Source of the DNA: JAICNG01 sp035765135
Lineage (GTDB): Bacteria > Gemmatimonadota > Gemmatimonadetes > Gemmatimonadales > Gemmatimonadaceae
Assembly: GCA_035765135.1 (NCBI GenBank)
Contig: DASTYE010000100.1
Span: 1-53,414 of the forward strand
DNA: 53,414 bases
Direction of reading: 5' to 3'
Shown here: in pieces, positions 33,715 through 41,521 of the stretch
Position numbering within the stretch: position 1 is the first letter of the stretch
How the letters are laid out: every line of letters begins with the position of its first letter
Translations under genes and position numbers: made by a program
The notes under the pieces: generated by a model
Told to the model about the DNA's origin: nothing
Databases searched by the model: none
Seen by the model: only the letters and a program-made list of their open reading frames with translations

Positions 33715-34749
33715 ATGGCAAAGGACCCTGTTCTCTCCCGCCGGACGCTTCTCAAGGCGGGGGCGCTTGGAACGGTCGCTGCTGGCGGGGCGGCCGCGCT
33801 TCGCACCATCGGCGTCGCCCAGGCTCAGCAGACGGTCGACTCGACCGCCGGACGCGTCGTCGTGCATGGCTCGCACGACGCCATGGTCGCCGTGGGGGAG
33901 CTTACCCCGGGACAGTTCGACCCGACCGCCTTTCTCACGCACTTCGATTACGGAACGGTCTCGCGCCTGCCTAACGGGCAGACGCTGCGCGAGTACACGA
34001 TCGTCGCCGAGGATCGAGAGATCGAGGTTGCTCCCGGCGTCTTCTATCCGGCCTGGACCTACAACGGCCAGGTGCCGGGTCCGACGATCCGCTGCACAGA
34101 AGGCGACCGCGTCCGCATCCACTTCACCAATCGCGGCAGCCACATCCACTCCATCCACTTTCACGGGGTGCACCCCGCGAACATGGATGGGGCGTTCGAG
34201 ATGATCCCGCCCGGCGAGGGCTACACGTACGAATTCGATGCCGAGCCGTTCGGGCTGCACCTCTATCACTGTCACACCGTCCCCATCAAGCGGCACATCC
34301 ACAAGGGACTGTACGGCGCATTCATCATCGACCCGCGGCAGGGCCGCCCGCCCGCCAGGGAGATGGTGATGGTGATGAACGGGTTCGACACGAACTTCGA
34401 CAACGAGAACGAAGTGTACGCCGTCAACACGGTGGCTTTTCACTATCAGAAGCACCCGATCGTCCTCGCCCTCGGCGAGCTCACCCGCGTCTATCTCATC
34501 AACATCACCGAGTTCGATCTGCTCAACTCCATGCATCTGCATGGAAACATGTTCAAGCTCTACCGCACCGGCACGAGCCTGACGAGCTCGGAGCTCACCG
34601 ACGTGGCGACGATGGGGCAGGGGGAGCGCGCCATCCTCGAGTTCACCTACAAGTATCCGGGACAGTTCATGTTCCACGCGCACCAGAGCGAGTTCGCCGA
34701 GCTCGGGTGGAGCGGGATCTTCAAGGTCGAGGAGGCGGTCCGTGTCTGA
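33715..34749 (+). CDS. Two-domain multicopper oxidase, Tat-exported
   Basis: A 344-aa exported cupredoxin protein. The Tat signal is SRRTLLKAGALGTVAAGGAA, so it is exported folded with its metal. Domain 1 (about 90-215) carries HIHSIHFHGVH (His145, 148, 150, 153) and LYHCHTVPIKRHIH with the type 1 Cys186 flanked by His185 and His187. Domain 2 carries NSMHLHGNMF (His274, 276) and FMFHAHQSEF (His321, 323; Ala322 replaces the Cys). One type 1 site per chain plus HxH pairs in both domains is the pattern of two-domain laccase-like oxidases and copper nitrite reductases, which act as trimers. The HCH and HAH pairs favour an oxidase over a nitrite reductase, but this is not settled. First gene of a coupled operon with a ZIP transporter and a barrel protein. 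Confidence 0.85.
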   Translation: MAKDPVLSRRTLLKAGALGTVAAGGAAALRTIGVAQAQQTVDSTAGRVVVHGSHDAMVAVGELTPGQFDPTAFLTHFDYGTVSRLPNGQTLREYTIVAEDREIEVAPGVFYPAWTYNGQVPGPTIRCTEGDRVRIHFTNRGSHIHSIHFHGVHPANMDGAFEMIPPGEGYTYEFDAEPFGLHLYHCHTVPIKRHIHKGLYGAFIIDPRQGRPPAREMVMVMNGFDTNFDNENEVYAVNTVAFHYQKHPIVLALGELTRVYLINITEFDLLNSMHLHGNMFKLYRTGTSLTSSELTDVATMGQGERAILEFTYKYPGQFMFHAHQSEFAELGWSGIFKVEEAVRV

Positions 34750-35992
34750 GTCCGTCGAAGTCGCCGAACGGGTGACGCAGGCGCCGGCCAGCGGCAGCGC
34801 GGGACGCGCCCGCGACACCCGCGACCCCGCGACCCCACGACACCGGCTCCTCTACGGCCTCGGGCCGCTCGTCCTCCTCGCGCTCCTCGTCCTCGCCTTC
34901 CTCAAGGTGGGGCCGCTTGGCGTCTTCCGCGCCGCGTTCCCGCCTGTCGAGGAGCTCACGATCGAGCGGATCACGCTGCCGAAACCGGGAGAAATGGTCG
35001 TCCACATCGTGAACGGCGGCCCCGAGCCGGTCACGGTGGCGCAAGTGCTCGTCGATGACGCCTCGTGGCTGCATTACATCGAAGGCGATCGCACCATCGG
35101 CCGTCTCGAGCGACGCTCTATTCGTATCCCGTACCCGTGGGTCGAAGGAGAGCCGCACGTCGTCCGTCTCATTACGAGCACGGGTCTCACGTTCGACTCG
35201 ACGATCGAGGTCGCGACGACGACGCCCACCGCCGATGCGCGCTACCTCACCACCTTTGCGCTGCTCGGCGTGTACGTCGGCGTCATCCCGGTGTTTCTCG
35301 GCCTCCTCTGGTTCCCCTTCCTGCGCACGGCCAGCCGCCGCTGGCTGGACTTCTTCCTCGCGTTGACCGTCGGACTTTTGGTGTTCCTCGGCGTGGATGC
35401 GTTCGCCGAGGCGCTGGCGACGGCAGCGCGCGTTGCCGGTGCGTATCAGGGGCTGGGCATCGTGCTGTTAGGCGTTCTCGGAACGCCGCTGGCGCTCGCC
35501 GCGATCGGTCAGCGCAGACGACGCACGGGGCAGGCATCGTCGGCGTTTCACGTCTCGCTCCTCATCGCCATCGGCATCGGCTTGCACAATCTCGGCGAAG
35601 GGCTCGCGATCGGCGCTGCCTATTCGACGGGCGCCATCGCGCTCGGCACCTTCCTGATCATTGGCTTCCTGTTGCACAACACGACGGAGGGGCTCGGGAT
35701 CCTCGCGCCCATTGCCACGGAGCAGCCGAGCATCTCGCGATTGGCGATGCTGGGCGCCATTGCCGGCGTGCCGACGGTGATCGGTGCGTGGATCGGCGCC
35801 TTTACGTTCTCGCCGGTCTGGACGACGTTCTTCTTCGCCGTTGGTGCAGGCGCAATCGTGCAGGTGGTGTGGGAGCTCCTCAAGCTGTTCTCGCGACGGT
35901 CCGAGGGGGGCCTTACCGCACCCCTGAACGTCGGGGGCGTGATGGCGGGACTGCTCATCATGTACGTGACAGGTCTCCTCGTTCCCGCATGA
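34742..35992 (+). CDS. ZIP family divalent metal transporter with N-terminal periplasmic domain
   Basis: A 416-aa membrane protein. The ZIP core starts near residue 165 and includes the metal-binding helices HNLGEGLAIG (His282, Glu286) and HNTTEGLGI. Preceding it is a single helix (about 37-58) and a 100-residue beta-rich periplasmic domain (ITLPKPGEMVVHIVNGGPEP), which ordinary ZIPs lack. GTG 34742 overlaps the oxidase gene by 8 bases. The pairing with a multicopper oxidase suggests metal (iron, zinc or manganese) handling in the envelope. A long loop after helix 3 (GQRRRRTGQAS) is basic rather than His-rich. Confidence 0.9.
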   Translation: MSESVEVAERVTQAPASGSAGRARDTRDPATPRHRLLYGLGPLVLLALLVLAFLKVGPLGVFRAAFPPVEELTIERITLPKPGEMVVHIVNGGPEPVTVAQVLVDDASWLHYIEGDRTIGRLERRSIRIPYPWVEGEPHVVRLITSTGLTFDSTIEVATTTPTADARYLTTFALLGVYVGVIPVFLGLLWFPFLRTASRRWLDFFLALTVGLLVFLGVDAFAEALATAARVAGAYQGLGIVLLGVLGTPLALAAIGQRRRRTGQASSAFHVSLLIAIGIGLHNLGEGLAIGAAYSTGAIALGTFLIIGFLLHNTTEGLGILAPIATEQPSISRLAMLGAIAGVPTVIGAWIGAFTFSPVWTTFFFAVGAGAIVQVVWELLKLFSRRSEGGLTAPLNVGGVMAGLLIMYVTGLLVPA

Positions 35993-36804
35993 AATTTCGA
36001 TCGATTCGGATCGCGGTGCTCTGCGCTGTCGGGGCCACCGCGCAAGCGCAGGGTGCGTCATCGGTCTCGCCCGCGGCACCTCCCGTCCGTGACAACAGCT
36101 TCCTGGTCGAGGAAGCGTACAATCAGGAAGCGCGCGTGGTGCAGCACATCAGCGTGTTCTCGCTCGCGCGCGGGTCGAACGACTGGGAATACGCCTTCAC
36201 CCAGGAATGGCCCGCCGGTGGGCAGCGCCACCAGCTCAGCGTCACTGTACCGATCATCAATGCGAGCGACGCGACCGGCGTGGGGGACATTGCGCTCAAC
36301 TACCGGTATCAACTGGCGTTCGATGACGCGACCGGCCACGCGCTCGCTCCGCGACTGAGCCTCATCCTCCCGACTGGCGACGCTGATCTCGGTCGTGGCA
36401 CGTCATCGATGGGCGTCCAGGTGAATCTCCCGGCGAGTCTGGGCCTTCATCGCACGCTGGTCACGCACTGGAACGTTGGAGGAACGTGGAGGCCGTCTGC
36501 TCGCGCGCTCGCCGGTGGCCGCGCCGCGACGCGTGATGTTACCGCCGGGGCGAGCGCCATCTGGATGCCGAAGCGCGCGCTCAACCTCATGCTCGAGTTC
36601 GCGTGGGCGCGCGAGGAAGACGCCGTCGGAGCCGATGCACGCGTCGCCGCGGAGGCGGCGTGGCTCTCGCCGGGTCTGCGGGTGGCGATCGATTTCCCGA
36701 GCGGCCTGCAGATCGTCCCGGGCGTCGCGTTTCCCATCGGTGTCGGTCCGAGCGACGGGGACGAGCGACTGCTCTTCTATTTGAGCTTCGAGCACGGATT
36801 CTGA
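35989..36804 (+). CDS. Outer-membrane beta-barrel protein
   Basis: A 271-aa exported protein with signal MKFRSIRIAVLCAVGATAQA cut before QG. The mature part alternates amphipathic strands (HQLSVTVPII, DIALNYRYQLAF, LAPRLSLILPTG, LNLMLEFAWA) and ends in YLSFEHGF with C-terminal Phe, the outer-membrane assembly signal. It resembles the phenol-degradation MetA-like/transporter-type barrels of about 12 strands. ATG overlaps the ZIP stop (ATGA). It may be the outer-membrane gate for the metal handled by the two upstream proteins; that is inference from context. Confidence 0.75.
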   Translation: MKFRSIRIAVLCAVGATAQAQGASSVSPAAPPVRDNSFLVEEAYNQEARVVQHISVFSLARGSNDWEYAFTQEWPAGGQRHQLSVTVPIINASDATGVGDIALNYRYQLAFDDATGHALAPRLSLILPTGDADLGRGTSSMGVQVNLPASLGLHRTLVTHWNVGGTWRPSARALAGGRAATRDVTAGASAIWMPKRALNLMLEFAWAREEDAVGADARVAAEAAWLSPGLRVAIDFPSGLQIVPGVAFPIGVGPSDGDERLLFYLSFEHGF

Positions 36805-36935
36805 GACGAATGCGGAATGCGGAATTCGGATTGCATGCAAGACCATGGAACACGTAGGGCTCCGAGTTGTCACTCGGAGCCCTACGTGCATTGAGGTCTT
36901 ACACGCACTCCGAATTCCGCATTCCGCATTCCGTC
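36805..36935. repeat. Long hairpin element O with nested perfect terminator stem
   Basis: Outer arms 36805-36830 and 36909-36935 (GAATGCGGAATGCGGAATTC and complement) pair perfectly apart from one extra base. A middle AAGACC/GGTCTT stem follows. The centre (36851-36888) is a perfect 16-bp stem CACGTAGGGCTCCGAG with a 6-base loop. The element starts on the base after the barrel-protein stop and ends on the last base-pair of the tamB stop, filling the whole convergent gap. The nested stem is a good bidirectional terminator. Confidence 0.92.
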
Positions 36936-39900
36936 AAAATCTCCACTCCTTGATCACGAACGCGCCGAGAATATTCTTGCGCGGCGGGTCGGCCTGAGCG
37001 GCGAGGGTGGGCTCGCGCACCAGGTAGCGTGGCACGTAGCTGAGCTCGAGGCGGAGCCCCTTCGGCATTCGGTGCTGGAGACGAATGCCGAAGGGGTTCT
37101 TGTTCGCCGGCTGCGCCTGGATCGCCACGAATGTGCGGCTGCGGTTGATGTATTTGCCTGCCTCGATCTCGGTGAGGCTGAGTGAGCTGATAACGCTGTT
37201 CGACGACAGCTCCGCCGGCACGTCGGCCGGCGTCACGTTGAACTCGTCGGTCCCTAACGAGCGCGCCGCGTCCTGCTCCAGCTCGTTCGTCATGACGTCC
37301 AGCGCCGTACCCGCGAGCTGGCGCGTGGCGAGGCTCGCGACCGCGCCGGCCAGCTCGCCGCTCCCCGACGACTGTCCGGACAGCGTCGATCCCTGTACTT
37401 GCAGCAGCGACGATGACGAGCGTCCGAATGCGAGATAGCTGAGCAGGTCCGACTGCGAGATCGGCGGCTGCGCGGTGCTCTCGAGCGTCAGCTTCGGGTT
37501 GCGCAGCGTTCCGCCGATCATCACCTGGATGTCCATCGCCCCCGACCCCACGAGCGAGACCTCGTGAACGGCGGTGATCTGCAGCATTGGATTCAGCTCG
37601 GGATCGCCGATGAACGTCGCCGACCCGCGGTTGATCACGAAGCGCCGGCCGAGGAACTCGTAGGTGCCCCGGTCGGCGTTGACGACCCCTTCGAGCGTCA
37701 ATGCCTGACGAGCGCGATCGACGTGGATGGTGAGGGCGCCGTACCGCTCCGGCGTGTACACCTCGACGTTCGCCTCCGGTGATCGCACCCACGTGTCGCG
37801 GGAAACGTTGAGCGACACATCCATCCGGAGGTTTGCGAGCAGCGCGGACTGCCCCGGCAGCACTTCGCGATCTCCCATCACGGACGTGTCGACCACCGCG
37901 AACACGGCCGGGTCGTCCGCGTTGATCACATCCTTCCCATCCGATTTGGGGATGTAGAGAACCCCGTTGCGGATGTTGGCCGTCCCCGTCACGTACACCG
38001 CCTCGAAGGGACCTTCGATACCGATGTTGGCATCGGCGTTGATGCGCCCCTGGTCGTTGTCGAGCACACGCGCGTTGGTGGCGACGATTCGCAGATCGAA
38101 CGAGGGTTGCGTGATGTCGGCGACGCCAAGCCCGCCGCGCACGCGAATCGGGCCGTTCGCGCGGCCCACCAGCGAATCGATCACCAGGGTGTCGCCGGTG
38201 AGCCTCACGAGTCCGTTGATGTCGCGCATCGTGACGCCGAGCGGTACGATGCGGAACGAGGCGAAATCGAGGGCGAGCAGGCCGGTGAGGTCCGGCGAGC
38301 GCGCCGTGCCCCGCGCCGTCAGCACGCCGACGATCTTTCCGCGGACCTCGCTGATCGCGTCGGTGAACTTCGGGAGCACGTCGAGTGGCAGGGAATCCGC
38401 GCGCAGCTCGAACTCCAGTGGGCGGTCGAGCAGCCGCGGCCCGGTGACGCCGCTGAGTGCCAGGTTCACCGGAATCACGCCCTCGGCCGCCGCGACCGGC
38501 GCACCGTTTCCGCGGAGCGCCTCGGCCTGGGCGTCGAGCACCTCATCGGCGTACGCGAACCGCGCGCGGAGGTCGGGGACCACCGTGCCGCCATAGGAAG
38601 CTCCGGTGACGCCTAACGCGGCCCGGACGCGCGGGTCACGGGTCGTCCCTTCCACGCGAGCCACCACCTGCAGCACGCCGGTGGCTTCCAGGTCCGATTG
38701 CAGAAGCTCGACGACGTGCGCGACCTGCAGTCCTGACACCTCGAGGTCGAGCCGGGCCGAGCCCTGGCTCGGCACCAGTCCGTTGACGTAGATCCGCCCA
38801 CGCGTTCCCTGCCGCAGGTCCAGCGCGAGAATCTCGACGCCGCGCGCACCCCACCGAATCGTGCTCGGCCTCGCCGACACCCAGGTCGTCGTGTCGAAGC
38901 GCAGTCTCAGCTGATCGAGATGTACTTCATCGTGATTGGGATGCAGCGCAAAGTTACCGGCCACGCGATAGTCGTAGGATTCGTGCTGGTGGATGGCAAT
39001 GTCGGCCGTCCCGGTCGAGCCCCGCGATGTCAGCCGCACCTCGACGCTATCGAGCGCGAAGCCGGCCGCGGCCACGGTGTCGAGGGAGAGACCAGCGGCC
39101 ATCGTCGCCTGCGGCGTTCGTGCCGCGAGCCAGCCGTACTCCGCGCGCCCCCGACGCACGGTGTTGCCACCGAAGACGACATTCTCGACGGCGGCGCGAC
39201 CGCGCAGATCGAAGCGTCGCAGATTGCCGCGAATCGTCCCGGCGGCAACCACGCTCCCCGCCAGCGAGTCACGTCGCACGCGTCGCACCGAATCCACCTT
39301 GAGCACGGGGCCTGGTGCACCGGTAACCGCGCGCTCCACCTCGGTGGCGCGTGCGACCTGCGCCGAGTCCTCGCGTGCCTGCTTGATCGCCTTGCGAACG
39401 CGGCCCGGGCGCGGAGCCACGAGGCCGGTGTCCCGCGCGGGAAGCCAGCGCGCGAGTCCTGAAAGCGAATCGACGGACACGCGGTAGCTCAGCTCCCCTT
39501 CGCGCCCGGCGACCAGGCCGAAGGTCCCGCTGATGTCGGCGCGGGCGAAGGACGTGTGCAGCGCGGCTGGCTGCACCGTCGCCAGTCCGTCGGCGATCGC
39601 GATTCGAACACGAGCGCTGTCGAACGTCACGCTGTCGACCGCCGAGCCGCGCAGGTTGGCGGCGATGGTCGCGCGCATCGTGGCGAGGTCGGAGCCGGTG
39701 CCGCGTATGGTAGCGCTGCCGGTGAGCGAGCTGCGCGGGAGCGCTGAGGCCACCGTGTTGAGGTTGAACACACGCAGTGCCGCCCGGGCGTCGTATGCGG
39801 GTGTGCCCTCGACATCGAGGCGCGCGGTTGCGAGCAGCTCGCCTCCATCGGGAAGGCGCAGGTCGGCGCGAACGGCGAGGTCATTGAGCGATCCACGGAC

Positions 39901-41520
39901 GCGAATGGGACCGACGGCGCTGCCGCGAAGGCCTAACGCAGGCGCGAATCGGCCGACGGTGACGAGCGAGAGCGGGCGGGCGCGGAGATCGAAGTCCATC
40001 CACGTTCCGCCGCGCGTGGCGATGATGCCACGCCCGGTGAGGTGCGACGTCGCCCCGCGATCGACGTGCCGCACATCGGCGACGGTCGTGAAACGCGTCG
40101 ACGTCGATCCGTCGAGTGTGGCGGTGCCGGTGACGATGCCCGCGATCGGGAGATCCGGCACGAAGATCCGCGCGAGATCAACCTGCACCGGTGCGAGCCG
40201 CATGCGCAGATTCTGCGCGCGGACGCCGGTGTCATCGAACCCGAGCATGCCGCGCGCGACCACGCGGCTGCGGCCGTTCCGGACGTCGTCGAAGGTGACG
40301 TCGCCATCGACCACCATCGCCGTCGTCGTCCCTTCGAGCGATGCCCGTCCACCCAGGGTGCCGCGCCGCGGGAGGTCGACGCCCGGGAAGAGCTGTTCGA
40401 TCAGTCGCGTGTCGAAGCTGGAGAAGGTCAAATGCGTGTCGTGGAAGCGGGAATCCGCCTCGGTGAGGATCAGGCCGAAGTCACCGCCGACGCGGGACGT
40501 GCCGACGCGGATGTCGGCGTTGCGCGCGACGTAATCGCTCGCCCCCTCATCCCGCATGACCATCTCGAAATCGAGCTTTCCACTCCCCCGCGAGGGAATC
40601 CGCGGATACAGCCATCGCAGGTCGGCGAGCCCCACCGGCTCACCGTGGAGCGCGAGACGCAGCTCCTCCGTGTCGATACCGTAGCGTCCGTCTCCCGTGA
40701 TCACGGACCCCGGAAGCACGATCCGCGCATCGTCGAAGCGCAACGTGTCCCGGACGATGTAGAACTTCCCCTCGACATCGCGGATCTCGGCCACCGGCGG
40801 ACGAAACGGCGCGGCGATTCCGCTCAGCGCGGTAACGTGGATCGCGATGCCGCTCGAGTCGGGATCCTCAAGGCGGAGGCGCGGCAGCACCGCGTCGATT
40901 CGCTGGAAATCCATGACCTGCTGGTAGCCCTTGCGGGCGCGCACGACGTGCTGGCGCGTGCCGCCCTCGAGCGCGTTGGCGATCGTGCGCTCGCGTGCCG
41001 CACCGGTGGAGTCGTCGTCAGGCTTCCACGGGGTGCGAACGATGAAGCGTCCATCCACGACTTCCACATCATCGAAGGCCACCCAATCGCCGAAGCCGGG
41101 GCCCTCGCCAGGAGCGTCGGGCGTCGTGTCCTCGGGGAAAATCGACTCGAAGTTCCAGTCCTCGTCCGCGAGCTTGTCGAAGATCACCAGCGGCCGTACC
41201 AGTCGAAGACTGTGGAGCTGGATGCGCTGCCTCGCGAAGGCGACGAGATGGTAGTCGGCCATCACCGTGTCCGCGCTGACGAAGGGGCGCCCGGCGGTAT
41301 CGGCGATCAGGAAATCGGTGAGCACGACCCCATCGAGCAGGTTGCCGCCGATGCCGCCGATCCGCACCTGGCCGTGCACCATGTCGTTGAGGGTGCGCAC
41401 CGTGAAGCGCCGCAGCCGTTCATGACCAAAGTCCGTCATCGTCAGCACCAGGACGGCGACGATCGTGAGCACGGCGATCGCTCCGACCACGATTCCGAGT
41501 CCGACGAAGACGCGCTTCAT
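36934..41520 (-). CDS. tamB: TamB-like translocation/assembly module protein (DUF490)
   Basis: A very long (1528 aa) inner-membrane-anchored periplasmic protein. MKRVFVGLGIVVGAIAVLTI... is a single N-terminal helix. The body is a long run of short beta-strands, the hydrophobic groove of AsmA-like bridge proteins. The C-terminal DUF490 domain includes TYEFLGRRFVINRGSATFIG, NPMLQITAVHEV, NPKLTLESTAQPPISQSDLL and LSYLAFGRS. TamB works with TamA in outer-membrane protein insertion and in lipid transport to the outer membrane. It begins 1 base after the tamA stop, so the two are one operon. Confidence 0.93.
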   Translation of the reverse strand: MKRVFVGLGIVVGAIAVLTIVAVLVLTMTDFGHERLRRFTVRTLNDMVHGQVRIGGIGGNLLDGVVLTDFLIADTAGRPFVSADTVMADYHLVAFARQRIQLHSLRLVRPLVIFDKLADEDWNFESIFPEDTTPDAPGEGPGFGDWVAFDDVEVVDGRFIVRTPWKPDDDSTGAARERTIANALEGGTRQHVVRARKGYQQVMDFQRIDAVLPRLRLEDPDSSGIAIHVTALSGIAAPFRPPVAEIRDVEGKFYIVRDTLRFDDARIVLPGSVITGDGRYGIDTEELRLALHGEPVGLADLRWLYPRIPSRGSGKLDFEMVMRDEGASDYVARNADIRVGTSRVGGDFGLILTEADSRFHDTHLTFSSFDTRLIEQLFPGVDLPRRGTLGGRASLEGTTTAMVVDGDVTFDDVRNGRSRVVARGMLGFDDTGVRAQNLRMRLAPVQVDLARIFVPDLPIAGIVTGTATLDGSTSTRFTTVADVRHVDRGATSHLTGRGIIATRGGTWMDFDLRARPLSLVTVGRFAPALGLRGSAVGPIRVRGSLNDLAVRADLRLPDGGELLATARLDVEGTPAYDARAALRVFNLNTVASALPRSSLTGSATIRGTGSDLATMRATIAANLRGSAVDSVTFDSARVRIAIADGLATVQPAALHTSFARADISGTFGLVAGREGELSYRVSVDSLSGLARWLPARDTGLVAPRPGRVRKAIKQAREDSAQVARATEVERAVTGAPGPVLKVDSVRRVRRDSLAGSVVAAGTIRGNLRRFDLRGRAAVENVVFGGNTVRRGRAEYGWLAARTPQATMAAGLSLDTVAAAGFALDSVEVRLTSRGSTGTADIAIHQHESYDYRVAGNFALHPNHDEVHLDQLRLRFDTTTWVSARPSTIRWGARGVEILALDLRQGTRGRIYVNGLVPSQGSARLDLEVSGLQVAHVVELLQSDLEATGVLQVVARVEGTTRDPRVRAALGVTGASYGGTVVPDLRARFAYADEVLDAQAEALRGNGAPVAAAEGVIPVNLALSGVTGPRLLDRPLEFELRADSLPLDVLPKFTDAISEVRGKIVGVLTARGTARSPDLTGLLALDFASFRIVPLGVTMRDINGLVRLTGDTLVIDSLVGRANGPIRVRGGLGVADITQPSFDLRIVATNARVLDNDQGRINADANIGIEGPFEAVYVTGTANIRNGVLYIPKSDGKDVINADDPAVFAVVDTSVMGDREVLPGQSALLANLRMDVSLNVSRDTWVRSPEANVEVYTPERYGALTIHVDRARQALTLEGVVNADRGTYEFLGRRFVINRGSATFIGDPELNPMLQITAVHEVSLVGSGAMDIQVMIGGTLRNPKLTLESTAQPPISQSDLLSYLAFGRSSSSLLQVQGSTLSGQSSGSGELAGAVASLATRQLAGTALDVMTNELEQDAARSLGTDEFNVTPADVPAELSSNSVISSLSLTEIEAGKYINRSRTFVAIQAQPANKNPFGIRLQHRMPKGLRLELSYVPRYLVREPTLAAQADPPRKNILGAFVIKEWRF

Positions 41521-41521
41521 C

